This document shows, in pieces, positions 43,938 to 53,529 of a DNA stretch of 64,000 nt. A program made the position numbers and the translations under genes. Where the stretch lies: positions 1-64,000 of the forward strand of contig NZ_JAKKUT010000008.1 of the NCBI RefSeq assembly GCF_029582805.1. Reading direction: 5' to 3'. Under the pieces are notes generated by a model. The model saw only the letters and a list, made by a program, of their open reading frames with translations, searched no databases and was not told where the DNA came from. Numbering within the stretch: position 1 is the stretch's first letter; every line of letters begins with the position of its first letter. This DNA comes from Candidatus Synechococcus calcipolaris G9 (GTDB taxonomy: Bacteria > Cyanobacteriota > Cyanobacteriia > Thermosynechococcales > Thermosynechococcaceae).

Positions 43938-44579
43938 CTTTTGGGCGATCGCCTGGGTCAGTCTAGGCTTCATTTCCTGCCATAAAGTCTCCAGGTTCTC
44001 TATGAACTTGTGATCGCCATCTATTTCGATTAAATCCACCCAGGGACGAGTTTGGGCGTAGTCACGACTCACCTGGACGGGAATGGTCTCATCTTGGCGG
44101 CCATGGATAATCAGGGTGGGGATGGGTTGCTGTAATTCCGTTTCCGAGTAGGACATTAAATCCTCGACAAACGGAAAGCCTAGGGGGAGGAATGCCTCTT
44201 TTCCGTAGTGATAGATGGGCAATTCCCCCTGGGTACGCCATTGTTCATACTGATCCCCTAGGCGAGGCAACCAGACCTGGGCAAACTGGAAGGCGGGGGC
44301 CAACAAAATGAGGTGCTTAATCTGGGGATGCCGTTCCCCGAGCCAGGCCGCTGTCAGACCGCCAAAACTAGAACCAATGATCCCGATCGCTCCGGAATCC
44401 TCTAACAGGGCAGTACATTGATTTATCTGTCGAGTCAACGTCAGGTTAAAAAAATCCCCTTGGTTCAAATCTGGGATCAGCAGGTTGATGCCAATCTCGG
44501 CGGCGCGATCGCGAAAATAGCTGGACTTGGTTGATAGGGGGGATGAGGCAAACCCATGGAGATAGAGAAAATTAACCAT
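43932..44579 (-). CDS. YqiA-type alpha/beta hydrolase (esterase)
   Basis: 215 residues. Begins NFLYLHGFASSPLSTKSSYF, typical of YqiA/YcfP, with nucleophile elbow IIGSSFGGLTA, then Asp in IIHGRQDETIP and His in DGDHKF forming the triad. Probably a cytoplasmic esterase or thioesterase; substrate unknown. The stop codon lies within the right arm of the inverted-repeat element at 43840-43937, so insertion of that element may have reset the C-terminus. Confidence 0.87.
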   Translation of the reverse strand: MVNFLYLHGFASSPLSTKSSYFRDRAAEIGINLLIPDLNQGDFFNLTLTRQINQCTALLEDSGAIGIIGSSFGGLTAAWLGERHPQIKHLILLAPAFQFAQVWLPRLGDQYEQWRTQGELPIYHYGKEAFLPLGFPFVEDLMSYSETELQQPIPTLIIHGRQDETIPVQVSRDYAQTRPWVDLIEIDGDHKFIENLETLWQEMKPRLTQAIAQKI

Positions 44580-44692
44580 TCAACAAAACCTTACCAATTT
44601 AAGCACTGCAAATGACATTAAGAAATAAAAAAACGACTTATTTCCCTGTTTTCTAGGGAATACTAGAACCTAGGTCCTCTGTTTGCCCTGCC

Positions 44693-46126
44693 ATGGCCCC
44701 CCATCGTTCAACCTCCCTAGGGCGGGATATTCGCGCTCCCTCTCCTTTCTCCCTTGCTCGATTTATCTCCCATCAAAATTCCCACAGTCTGCTGCTGATG
44801 GGGAGTGATCTCCTATCCCTGATTCTGGCCTGGAAGATTGCCTTTAAATTCAACCAGTTTTACCAACCCTTGCCGCCGCAGTTGGTCTGGTGGACATTTT
44901 TGGGGCTGCCCAGTTTATTTTGGATTTTTGCCGGGAGTATTATAGTTATTTTAGCCTTGGGCGGTCTGTACCATCCCCGCAGCAATTGGAAAAACTATCT
45001 GCGGGCAGCCAAGCTTGTTAGCCTGAGCTACGTTCTGTCCTTGGTTATCAGCTATATCTATGACCCTGATCTGAATATGCCGCGATCGCTCTTCTTTACG
45101 GCCTGGGTTGCCAGTGTCGGGATCGTCCTATTTATGAGGTTAGGCGTGACCTTATTGTTGCAACTGGTGGCCCAACGATCCCAAGTGACGATTTTTTTAA
45201 TTACCACTGGCGATCGCCTGATTCTATTGCGGGATATTTTAGAACGCCAGCCCCACTATACGATTGTGGGTACTGCCCTTGCCAGTACGGCCAATGATCC
45301 CCATACCCTAGAGATGATTTTGAAGACGGGGACCCAAGAAGTTTTGGCCGACTGTTTACCGCCATCGGATTTGGCCTCTACCCTCTACTGGCAATTGCGC
45401 CAACATGGGATCACCCTGCGCTTAGTACCCTCTAGTCTAGAAATGCTCTATCGGCGAGGTGTTCCCGAGGTGTTTGCGGCCCTACCTACTCTGCGGGCCG
45501 AAGTCACCTATCTCAATGGCTTAGAGTACCGCTGTAAACGCTGGTTTGATGTAATTGCGGCCCTAGTGGGGTTGATCCTTTTAGCACCTCTATTGCTGGC
45601 GGTGGCGATCGCCATTAAATGTACATCCCCCGGGCCCGTCTTTTTTTGTCAGGAACGGGTGGGTCTCCACGGCAAGACCTTTCACATGTGGAAATTTAGA
45701 ACCATGGGCATTCATGCCGAGAAACAACAGGCGCAAATGGAAGCCATGAATGAAAATCCAGATGGTATTTTATTTAAGATGAAAAAAGATCCCCGCTGCA
45801 CCCTCTTTGGCCGCTTCCTCCGCAAAACCAGTATTGATGAGCTACCCCAGTTATTTAACGTCCTGTTGGGACAAATGAGCTTGGTGGGCCCCCGTCCCCT
45901 GCCGATTCGGGATGTGGCTCGGTTCAATTCCTGGCATCATATTCGCCATCAAGTTTTACCGGGGATTACGGGCCTGTGGCAAATTTCCGGGCGATCGCAA
46001 ATTGGCAATTTTGATGAAGCCGCCCGCCTAGACCTCTACTACATCGATAATTGGTCTCTGAATATGGATCTGGATATTCTCGTGGAGACAGTGCGAATCG
46101 TCTGCTTTGGCAAAGGAGCCTATTAA
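44693..46126 (+). CDS. exopolysaccharide polyprenyl glycosylphosphotransferase
   Basis: 477 residues. Four to five N-terminal membrane spans (~30-160), a CoA-binding-like middle region, another span (~285-305) and the bacterial sugar transferase domain: CKRWFDVIAA, ERVGLHGKTFHMWKFRTM, DELPQLFNVLLGQMSLVGPRP, PGITGLWQISGRS. It transfers a sugar-1-phosphate to undecaprenyl phosphate, the first step of exopolysaccharide or sheath synthesis. No other polysaccharide gene is adjacent. Confidence 0.93.
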   Translation: MAPHRSTSLGRDIRAPSPFSLARFISHQNSHSLLLMGSDLLSLILAWKIAFKFNQFYQPLPPQLVWWTFLGLPSLFWIFAGSIIVILALGGLYHPRSNWKNYLRAAKLVSLSYVLSLVISYIYDPDLNMPRSLFFTAWVASVGIVLFMRLGVTLLLQLVAQRSQVTIFLITTGDRLILLRDILERQPHYTIVGTALASTANDPHTLEMILKTGTQEVLADCLPPSDLASTLYWQLRQHGITLRLVPSSLEMLYRRGVPEVFAALPTLRAEVTYLNGLEYRCKRWFDVIAALVGLILLAPLLLAVAIAIKCTSPGPVFFCQERVGLHGKTFHMWKFRTMGIHAEKQQAQMEAMNENPDGILFKMKKDPRCTLFGRFLRKTSIDELPQLFNVLLGQMSLVGPRPLPIRDVARFNSWHHIRHQVLPGITGLWQISGRSQIGNFDEAARLDLYYIDNWSLNMDLDILVETVRIVCFGKGAY

Positions 46127-46258
46127 GTATGCAGGATACTCAATCAAAAAATAATCTCCACCCAGATAGGTTAGATGGAGATCATTCGTCATTCAGGAGA
46201 TCAACAAAACAATGGGGAAAAACCCTTGACATTGCCTGGTAAAAGCTAGTTAAGGGAA

Positions 46259-46510
46259 CTAGTTGGATGTGCCTTCCGGCTCCGCTGCACCCTCAGGAGA
46301 TTCGGTTGCATCGGGGGTTGCTTCGCCCTCAGCGGGTTCCTCCACCACTTCTTCTTCGATAACTTCTTCTACAACTCCTCCATCGGGAGATTCTTCCATT
46401 GCGGGAGTTTCTTCCACGGGAGGTGTTTCATCACCGCCACAGGCTACCAATCCTAGGGAAAAACCACCCACCAACAGACCGAGCATTAATACTCTGATCA
46501 CAGATTTCAT
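46259..46510 (-). CDS. small acidic lipoprotein
   Basis: 83 residues from the ATG preceded by a GTGAGGA ribosome site. Lipobox LVAC follows a signal segment (VLMLGLLVGGFSLG), so the Cys near residue 24 is lipidated. The mature part is almost entirely Glu, Pro and Ala (for example VVEEVIEEEVVEEP), low complexity and likely disordered, extending from the membrane. Similar tails occur in uncharacterised cyanobacterial lipoproteins. Confidence 0.75.
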   Translation of the reverse strand: MKSVIRVLMLGLLVGGFSLGLVACGGDETPPVEETPAMEESPDGGVVEEVIEEEVVEEPAEGEATPDATESPEGAAEPEGTSN

Positions 46511-46617
46511 ACTTTTTATCCTCACCAAACATAAATTACGCATAAACCAGTCTTAAACTAGAGGCGCATGGTGATCAGTTGTAACAAGGTTGATGCAGAA
46601 TAGCAAGAGTTTGAACC

Positions 46618-47523
46618 CTAAATCTGATAATTAGCAATAAAGCTTCTTACAAAAGTAACAAAGGCTACCGTTGATTCGTAGGGCAAGACATTCCGGCCCG
46701 GCATGGATTCCAACTGAACTTGGCTGAGGGCCGTTTCGTAGGCAGCGAGTCGCTGGTCAGGGGTTTCCTGATCGCCTTCACGGCTAATACTAGAGGCTTC
46801 ATCTCCCATCAGTACTAACACGGGCTGGGCGATCGCCGCCATGATTTTACGGTAATCCCGTCGCCAAAACCCCGACAAAAAGGCATAGACGGCATGGCGA
46901 CTCTCAAAGGATTGGCAACCTTCACGGAGGGTGTCTAGCCATTCCCGATCCACATCCTCGGCCCGGGCAAAGAGTTGGTCAATGGAAAATTGCCTTAAAA
47001 ACCCTTCCTGACAGGCATAGACATAGAAACCCCACCCCAAGGGCGAGTCAAACAGGTTCCAGCGGATGCGTTGCAGCCAATCGGCGGTGTCCTCAATCAT
47101 TAGGGGCCAGGCGGGCGGGCCACTGAACACCAAACCTTTCACCTGTTCAGGATGGTAATGAACCAGTTCTAGGGCGACGGGGAGGAGGGCCCCTTGAACC
47201 ACAACAATGACGGGTTGGCCAATCACCTCTTTAATAAAAAATGCTAATTGACTTGCCCAATCTTCCGGTAAGTAGGTGGCATGGGGCATGGCACTTTTGC
47301 CGCAACCCAATAGATCTGGGGCAAAGATGGGGCGATCGTTGCCGCCCTCAACCCAGTTCCGACAGAAGCGATCCCAAAATCTGGCGGATAGGCCCACACC
47401 AATGGGATGGATTAACAGGAGGGGCGTTGCCGCTGAGTTGCTATCCCCAGATTGGTAGTAGGCACAGGAATAGGTTTGCCAGTCATAGGTCTTAAAATTA
47501 GGGGCGATCGCTGAATTAACCAT
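46618..47523 (-). CDS. alpha/beta hydrolase-fold protein lacking the nucleophile Ser
   Basis: About 301 residues from the ATG (a GTG at 47562 would add 13). The fold is clear: LLLIHPIGVGLSARFW (oxyanion segment), FAPDLLGCGKS, late VLVLMGDEAS. At the nucleophile elbow, where G-x-S-x-G is expected, the sequence reads VVVQGAL, with Gln at residue 110 (123 from the GTG) in the nucleophile position. No His in the usual last position stands out. The protein is probably not a standard hydrolase and may have a binding or structural role. Confidence 0.82.
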   Translation of the reverse strand: MVNSAIAPNFKTYDWQTYSCAYYQSGDSNSAATPLLLIHPIGVGLSARFWDRFCRNWVEGGNDRPIFAPDLLGCGKSAMPHATYLPEDWASQLAFFIKEVIGQPVIVVVQGALLPVALELVHYHPEQVKGLVFSGPPAWPLMIEDTADWLQRIRWNLFDSPLGWGFYVYACQEGFLRQFSIDQLFARAEDVDREWLDTLREGCQSFESRHAVYAFLSGFWRRDYRKIMAAIAQPVLVLMGDEASSISREGDQETPDQRLAAYETALSQVQLESMPGRNVLPYESTVAFVTFVRSFIANYQI

Positions 47524-47728
47524 AGGAAAAAGGCTCAGTATCTGGATGGGCGGTACTTTCACTGTAGTACCCTAGCCCAGCCATGGCCCAGATATGGTCT
47601 AGGGGCTGCTCTCATTTTTTGGGAAATTGCGTCAAAATAGGGATATGTCCCCAAACGAGAATCCTAAAAGATCTAATCATTTCTCGTAAAGTTCCAGACT
47701 ATTTATTCGGATTATACGGAGGCAATCT

Positions 47729-48454
47729 GTGAGTAACACCAGTAATTTTCGTCAAGCCATTAGTGACGTAAAAGGGAATGCCATCGTCGGCCCCAATGTC
47801 ATTAGTAATGCCCTTCCCTTTGTCGGTGGTGGGTTGTTGCTAACCGCAGTTGGCGGCTGGGGTGGCTTGGGTGTCATTGCCAATGCCCCTGGGCTATTCA
47901 TGATCACTTTCTTTGTGGCAATCGTTGCCCAGCTTGTCCTTTTCTTTGTTGCCCGCAGTGTGGCTGTAAAAGGGAATAATGGGGTTGCCTTACCTCTGCT
48001 AGCCGTCTATAGCTTACTAACGGGTTATACCCTAGCGAGTTTATTATACGTTGCACTCCATACCCAGGGAGTGGGCTTTACGGGGATTGGTATTGCGGCC
48101 GCTGGCTGCGGTATTACGTTTATAGCCGGCCGCCCCCTTGGTTCTAACCTGTCGGAACAAGATGGTCTAGCTCTGACAAAAACCGTCCAACTGGGGATCA
48201 TTGCCCTGCTCGTGGTGATGGTTGGCCAACTTTTACTTTCGTTCTTTGGGGTTTTTACGCCCACTTGGCTGGAAGTCGGCATCTCTGGGGTAGGGGTGGT
48301 TTTATTTGTTGGCGCAGCAGTGGTGGATTTCTTTACGCTACCTCGCACCTACCGCGATGATCAGTACTTACCAGCGGCCCTCTCGATGTACCTCACCTAC
48401 ATCAATCTATTTATCTTTATCCTGCGTCTATTGCTGGCCCTAAACCGCCGCTAG
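47729..48454 (+). CDS. Bax inhibitor-1-like multi-span membrane protein
   Basis: 241 residues from GTG with about seven membrane spans and short loops. The C-terminal ALSMYLTYINLFIFILRLLLAL resembles the YL-x-x-(L/I)NLFL hallmark of the Bax inhibitor-1/YccA family. Members are implicated in ion or pH homeostasis or membrane protease control. Assignment is from topology and the C-terminal motif. Confidence 0.75.
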   Translation: MSNTSNFRQAISDVKGNAIVGPNVISNALPFVGGGLLLTAVGGWGGLGVIANAPGLFMITFFVAIVAQLVLFFVARSVAVKGNNGVALPLLAVYSLLTGYTLASLLYVALHTQGVGFTGIGIAAAGCGITFIAGRPLGSNLSEQDGLALTKTVQLGIIALLVVMVGQLLLSFFGVFTPTWLEVGISGVGVVLFVGAAVVDFFTLPRTYRDDQYLPAALSMYLTYINLFIFILRLLLALNRR

Positions 48455-48497
48455 GTTGAGGTAGAATTCGCTGGACAAGGGATGGGTTATTGGCTGA

Positions 48498-49529
48498 ATG
48501 CCCATTGACTCAATTCACAACGATGGATACAGCTATGACTACCGTCCCTATTCCATCCCCTTAAAATCTCCCCTAAACAGTCATCATGGCGTTTGGCTGC
48601 GGCGAGAAGGGATTTATATCCGCCTAGAAAATGAGCGCGGTCAGGTGGGTTTTGGAGAGATTGCCCCCTTACCCTGGTTTGGTAGTGAGTCTATTGAAGC
48701 TGCTTTAGGGTTTTGTCAAGGATTGCCTCGCCACATTACGGCGGCGACCATTCAATCTATTTCCGATGATTTGCCCGCCTGTCAGTTTGGTTTTGGTACG
48801 GCCTGGGAGGCGATCGCCCATATTCCCTATGCCATTACCCTACCCCTAAATACCCTCAATATTTGTGGACTTCTACCCGCTGGCAAGGATGTGTTAACGG
48901 CATGGCAGGCCCTCTGGCAGGAAGGGTATCGAACATTCAAGTGGAAAATAGGCGTTCATGATCACGCCCTCGAAAAGGATCTTTTTCATACCCTTATTGC
49001 TGAACTACCCACTAGGGCCCGACTGCGTTTAGATGCCAATGGGGGACTGACCCAGGAGACTGCTAGGGACTGGTTGGCCACCCTGGATGGGATCCGCCCG
49101 CCCGATCTCATTGAATTTTTGGAGCAACCCCTACCGCCCCAAGCCATCGATGAACTCATGGCCCTCGCCCATGACTATCACACTCCCATTGCTTTGGATG
49201 AGGCGATCGCCAGTGTCCGGCAATTATGGATGTGGCACCATCGGGGTTGGCCGGGCATCTATGTATTGAAGCCGGGGATTTTGGGTTTTCCAGAGCGTCT
49301 GCGCCAGTTTTGCCAATATTATCGGCAGGAATCTAAGCTAGTCTTTTCCTCCGTCCTAGAGGGGGCGATCGCCCGCACGGCTATTTTTCATCTGATTCAA
49401 GGGCTGGAACTAGAGTCCAAGCTGGCCTTGGGATTTGGCATTGACCCTTGGCGATCGGTACCCCTTTTGACACACCTAACGGACTATGAAAAACTATGGC
49501 ACGGTAGCCATCAAAGTTATGAGCGTTAA
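48498..49529 (+). CDS. menC: o-succinylbenzoate synthase
   Basis: 343 residues, enolase superfamily: the catalytic Lys in FKWKIGV, metal ligands in RLDANGG and FLEQPLPP and the Asp in ALDEAIAS, and the second Lys in VLKPGILG. It dehydrates SHCHC to o-succinylbenzoate in the menaquinone/phylloquinone pathway, which supplies the photosystem I electron carrier in cyanobacteria. No other men gene is in the window. It follows the Bax-inhibitor-like gene after 43 nt. Confidence 0.92.
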   Translation: MPIDSIHNDGYSYDYRPYSIPLKSPLNSHHGVWLRREGIYIRLENERGQVGFGEIAPLPWFGSESIEAALGFCQGLPRHITAATIQSISDDLPACQFGFGTAWEAIAHIPYAITLPLNTLNICGLLPAGKDVLTAWQALWQEGYRTFKWKIGVHDHALEKDLFHTLIAELPTRARLRLDANGGLTQETARDWLATLDGIRPPDLIEFLEQPLPPQAIDELMALAHDYHTPIALDEAIASVRQLWMWHHRGWPGIYVLKPGILGFPERLRQFCQYYRQESKLVFSSVLEGAIARTAIFHLIQGLELESKLALGFGIDPWRSVPLLTHLTDYEKLWHGSHQSYER

Positions 49530-49597
49530 TTATTTTTTGAGCGTTAACCTAGCCCCAAACTGGGATCACCCCATGTTCTTTTACCCGGATATGCAAC

Positions 49598-50287
49598 ATG
49601 CGACTTCACTACTTACAACATGTTCCCTTTGAGGGGCCGGCCAATATTGCCCGTTGGGCCCAGGAACAGGGGCATAGCTTGGTGGGGTGTCAGGTCTACC
49701 AATCCCAGGAGTTTCCTGCCCTGGATGACCTAGACGGCTTGGTGATTATGGGTGGGCCGATGAATGTGGACGAGGGCGATCTCTACCCCTGGTTAGCACC
49801 CGAAAAAGCATTTATTGAGTCGGTGATTGCTGCCGGCAAGCCTATTTTAGGCATTTGTTTGGGGGCACAATTATTAGCCAGGGTCTTGGGAGCCAGGGTT
49901 TATCCGGGGTCAGAAAAAGAAATTGGTTGGTTTCCAATTCAGCCAACCCCCGCAGCCATGGAGCTTCCCCTCTGTCAAGGGTGGCGAGAAACCTTTCCCG
50001 TCTTTCACTGGCATGGGGATACCTTTGATTTACCCAGGGGAGCCATTCATTTGGCCAGGAGTGCGGTCTGTCCCCATCAGGCGTTTCTTTGGGGCGATCG
50101 GGTTCTCGGCCTGCAATTTCACTTAGAATCTACCCCAGAAACCGTCAAAACCCTGATTCACCATTGCCAAGATGAATTAATTCCGGCAGCCCATATTCAG
50201 CAGCCCAGAGAAATGTTAGGGTCAGAGATTAACTTTGTCGAGAATTGGCACCTATTGCAGGCATTACTAGGGCAATTTTTCAACTAA
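49598..50287 (+). CDS. class I glutamine amidotransferase-like protein
   Basis: 229 residues. Nucleophile Cys in ILGICLGAQLLA, the His-Glu pair in LQFHLESTPE, and GGPMNVDE form the GATase class I active site (GuaA N-terminal type). No synthase partner domain is present, so it may be a stand-alone gamma-glutamyl hydrolase or supply ammonia to another protein. Substrate unknown. Confidence 0.88.
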   Translation: MRLHYLQHVPFEGPANIARWAQEQGHSLVGCQVYQSQEFPALDDLDGLVIMGGPMNVDEGDLYPWLAPEKAFIESVIAAGKPILGICLGAQLLARVLGARVYPGSEKEIGWFPIQPTPAAMELPLCQGWRETFPVFHWHGDTFDLPRGAIHLARSAVCPHQAFLWGDRVLGLQFHLESTPETVKTLIHHCQDELIPAAHIQQPREMLGSEINFVENWHLLQALLGQFFN

Positions 50288-50322
50288 GATAGCGTAGCAT
50301 TGGTGTAACCGTTGGAGGGTTT

Positions 50323-51519
50323 ATGCAGGCGATCGCCATTGGTACAAGTATCATTATTCTTATCATTATTTTGATTGGCTTGGCCCTAGAGTGGAGGTAT
50401 CGTCGTCGGCCCTCCCAGCCCTTAGATATTTTGCCCGCTCAATGGAATATTGATATCTATGAACCGGATCACTATCGCCTGACAGGGGAACTCGGCCTCA
50501 GTAATCCCCACCGCGGTCTAGAGGTGATGGTTCCCCAGCTATCGGCCCAGGTGAGACTCCTGAGTAGGGATGATATTGGTGCTATAGATACCACGATAGA
50601 TGTCATTCCCCGACACCCGGAACCCGAATGCGCCCCCCGCAGCGATCGCTATTGGTTTGCCTATATTGTCAAGTCCAATAAACAAACCACCGTTGAACTA
50701 GTCCTAGATATTAAGGGCCCCAGCTTAACCGCCCTCAAAGCTGCCTGGGTGCAGATTCACTACATTGTCTATGGCCCCCACGGCCGCAGTGGCAAAATCC
50801 ACCATGAAGTCATTCCCCTCAGTTTCCCAACGGAAGCCGCCTCTGGTCAATGGCGAGATGCAGAAACCTGCCATGTTCTACCCATCCATACCCATTTATT
50901 AACTCCCCTCGATCGCCCCACGGAGATTGTCAAACGCTACGTTCTCCCCCATAGCCAAGCTGGGGATATTGTCACCATTGGTGAAACGCCCCTGGCAATT
51001 ATGCAAAGTCGCTGGTTAGATCCAAGCCAATTGCAGCCAGGATGGGTGGCGCGGCGGGTCTGTCAGTTTTTCTTACCCACCTCAAGCTTGGCTACGGCCT
51101 GCGGTATGCAAGCATTGGTGGAGCAGGTTGGTGCGTTACGGGTGCTACTGGCCTTTTTAGGGGGATCCATTGCCAAGATTTTTGGCTACCGGGGTGGGTT
51201 TTATCAATTGGCTGGATACCAGGCCCGCCTCATTGATGATGTCACCGGAACCCTACCCCCCTACGATCAATTTATTGTTTTAGGCCCGGATAATCCTCAG
51301 GGGGTGGTTGAGGAGATCAAGGCAGAAACGGGATTAGAAGCGGCGATTGTCGATGTTAATGATCTCGGAGCAGTGAAGGTCTTAGCCGCAACCCCAGGGG
51401 CCAGCCTAGCCGTTTTAGAACAGGCCCTGCGGAAAAATCCAGCGGGGAATGCCGATGAACAAACCCCCGTGGTTTTAATTCGTCCCCAGGCATCCCAGAC
51501 CACTGAGCCAGGACATTGA
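50323..51519 (+). CDS. membrane-anchored protein with F420-0:gamma-glutamyl ligase-like domain
   Basis: 398 residues. One N-terminal membrane span (IAIGTSIIILIIILIGLAL), a beta-rich domain (~40-180), then a C-terminal region (~190-380) resembling the F420 gamma-glutamyl ligase fold (ETPLAIMQSRWL; IVDVNDLGAVKVLA). Cyanobacterial members exist although these organisms make little or no F420, so the true substrate is unclear. It follows the amidotransferase-like gene after 35 nt. Confidence 0.75.
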   Translation: MQAIAIGTSIIILIIILIGLALEWRYRRRPSQPLDILPAQWNIDIYEPDHYRLTGELGLSNPHRGLEVMVPQLSAQVRLLSRDDIGAIDTTIDVIPRHPEPECAPRSDRYWFAYIVKSNKQTTVELVLDIKGPSLTALKAAWVQIHYIVYGPHGRSGKIHHEVIPLSFPTEAASGQWRDAETCHVLPIHTHLLTPLDRPTEIVKRYVLPHSQAGDIVTIGETPLAIMQSRWLDPSQLQPGWVARRVCQFFLPTSSLATACGMQALVEQVGALRVLLAFLGGSIAKIFGYRGGFYQLAGYQARLIDDVTGTLPPYDQFIVLGPDNPQGVVEEIKAETGLEAAIVDVNDLGAVKVLAATPGASLAVLEQALRKNPAGNADEQTPVVLIRPQASQTTEPGH

Positions 51520-51526
51520 GGGAGAA

Positions 51527-52159
51527 TTAGCGACTTAACATCCGAATAATTTCATCATTGAGTTCTCGAAATACGTATCGTGGGCTAACGTCATCTAGCA
51601 TATCCACAATACGCTGGGTTTGAGCAGCGGAAAGGTCTCGATTTCCCGTCAAGGATTCTAACTTTACCTTGATCACATGATTACGAATATCATCAACCGA
51701 GGCGCGATCGGCAACCATCCTTTGCACAAATTTACTAGATGCGGCAAATTGAATAAAATCTTTATTTAGCAATGGGTAGGATAGCTCCCCCTTTTTGTTC
51801 GTATAAGCTTTGACAATGGCTTCATACTCCGCACAATCAATCGTTGCCAATTCTTCGGGAGAATCCTCTTCTTCGGTTTGACTTTCTGGCTGGTAGCCAC
51901 TGAGTTTGACGGAGCCTCGGCGAGAATAGGGCATTCCTGAGGTGAGTTCAATGGCTTCCTTAAACGCATCTACAGGAAACAGTTCAAGATTAGTATTGAC
52001 AGAGGGTTCGGGTTCTGCTGTGCGGCGACTAACCGTTGCCAACCCCGGCTGATCGGTGTCGTAACGCAAAATCACAATGCCCGATTTTCCATTTTTTAAT
52101 TTCTGACGATAGGCAACAGCTTCAATGGCTGACAATTCGACGATTTTTGTTCTAATCAC
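51527..52159 (-). CDS. hypothetical protein
   Basis: 210 residues, soluble, not a known family to me. An N-terminal domain with alternating strands (KIVELSAIEAVAYRQKLKNG, GIVILRYDTDQPG), an acidic linker (~90-105), and a helical C-terminus (FIQFAASSKFVQRMVADRAS; VDMLDDVSPRYVFRELN). No membrane segment or catalytic motif visible. It converges on the preceding gene with a 7-nt gap, and an AT-rich 399-nt region lies upstream. Confidence 0.6.
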   Translation of the reverse strand: MIRTKIVELSAIEAVAYRQKLKNGKSGIVILRYDTDQPGLATVSRRTAEPEPSVNTNLELFPVDAFKEAIELTSGMPYSRRGSVKLSGYQPESQTEEEDSPEELATIDCAEYEAIVKAYTNKKGELSYPLLNKDFIQFAASSKFVQRMVADRASVDDIRNHVIKVKLESLTGNRDLSAAQTQRIVDMLDDVSPRYVFRELNDEIIRMLSR

Positions 52160-52558
52160 TATCCAACCTCGTGGAGATTATCTATGGGATTCAAACTGTT
52201 TTATTACTTTATTCTTAAGTAAAAAAATATACTAAATAAAACAAAGTAATACTACCATATTGCCTACTTTATTTTTTAACACCATAAAGGTTTTGACATT
52301 TTCCTGTCGCAAAAAATTGATCACGTTGATTTTCGCCGATGTCCTGTTGGAGCGCCTCAGGCAGGAGAAAGCAGCTACCACTACCACCTAGAAAAAAAAT
52401 ACTAAAAAACGGGATGCGCAAGGATATTACCGCCAACAGACCATCCCCTCAAGGCTGGGGGCATTCTGTAGGGTGAGTGAATGAAATTTATTAGGGAATG
52501 ATTTAAGCTAGTAAAGAGTAAATCTCAAAATCTATGTTGCAAACCCTTACCCCATGCC
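52160..52558. other. AT-rich intergenic region upstream of the PTPS-domain gene
   Basis: 399 nt between divergent genes. Contains a small CCCC/GGGG hairpin near 52445-52466 but no T-run, and no match that I can see to preQ1 or folate riboswitches. No gene visible. Confidence 0.35.
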
Positions 52559-53443
52559 ATGACCTGTATTATTAATCGTCGGGCTGAATTTTCTGCCAGT
52601 CACCGCTACTGGTTGCCAGAACTATCTGCGGCGGAGAACTGGAGTCATTTTGGAGCCTGTAGTCAGTTTCCTGGCCATGGCCACAACTACGTTCTCTATG
52701 TGTCCATGATTGGCGAGTTGGACATCTATGGAATGGTTTTAAATCTTTCTGATGTGAAACATATAATCCGAGAGCAGGTCATTGATCCCCTGAATTTTTC
52801 CTACTTGAATGATGCCTGGCCAGAATTTCAGCAAACCTTGCCGACCACGGAAAATATAGCTCGGGTGATTTGGCAGCGTTTAGCTCCCCATTTACCCCTG
52901 ACCCGCATCCAACTCTATGAACATCCCCGTCTTTGGGCGGACTATGAAGGACATGCCATGGAAGCCTATCTCACCGTTGGAACCCATTTTAGTGCGGCCC
53001 ATCGTCTGGCCTTAGAGCACCTCAGTTATGAAGAGAACTGTCGCATCTATGGTAAATGCGCTCGCCCCCACGGCCATGGCCATAATTATCATCTAGAGGT
53101 CACGATTAAAGGTGAAATTGATCCACGCACGGGCATGATTGTGGATCTAGTCACCCTAGAGCAAACCATTAAAGACGAAATTGTTGAACCCTTTGACCAT
53201 ACATTTCTGAATAAAGATATTGCCTATTTTGGCGAAGTCGTTCCCACAGCAGAAAATATTGCTATCCATATTCGGGATTTGCTTCAGGAGCCGATTCAAA
53301 AATTAGGCTGCCAACTCCATCGGATCAAATTAATTGAAAGTCCTAATAACTCCTGCGAAGTCCTCTGTGGCGATCGCCCTAGTGTGAGTCAAATGGGCCA
53401 ACGGGCTGAGCCTGTCCTAGTTGGCCAGGGTACAGCCATCTAA
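52559..53443 (+). CDS. double-domain 6-pyruvoyl/6-carboxy-tetrahydropterin synthase (QueD/PTPS-like)
   Basis: 294 residues with two PTPS domains in tandem. First domain (~1-138): zinc His in FSASHRYW, GACSQFPGHGHNY. Second (~139-280): zinc His in FSAAHRLA, GKCARPHGHGHNY. Both keep the Cys-x3-His/Pro-HGHNY pattern of the active site, so both may be catalytic. PTPS enzymes convert dihydroneopterin triphosphate toward pterins or queuosine precursors. Single-domain forms are usual and form hexamers; here two subunits are joined. Confidence 0.88.
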   Translation: MTCIINRRAEFSASHRYWLPELSAAENWSHFGACSQFPGHGHNYVLYVSMIGELDIYGMVLNLSDVKHIIREQVIDPLNFSYLNDAWPEFQQTLPTTENIARVIWQRLAPHLPLTRIQLYEHPRLWADYEGHAMEAYLTVGTHFSAAHRLALEHLSYEENCRIYGKCARPHGHGHNYHLEVTIKGEIDPRTGMIVDLVTLEQTIKDEIVEPFDHTFLNKDIAYFGEVVPTAENIAIHIRDLLQEPIQKLGCQLHRIKLIESPNNSCEVLCGDRPSVSQMGQRAEPVLVGQGTAI

Positions 53444-53529
53444 CACAATTTTATAATTCCTAAGGGACTGTGCCACAATTTCCATAGGACTGTTAATCTT
53501 CATATCCCAAAAGGAAAAACACCTCTCCT

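Noticed and set aside
52300-52558. Possible riboswitch (preQ1 or folate type) before the PTPS-domain gene.
   Set aside because: No pseudoknot or conserved core could be matched; only a short CCCC/GGGG hairpin is present.
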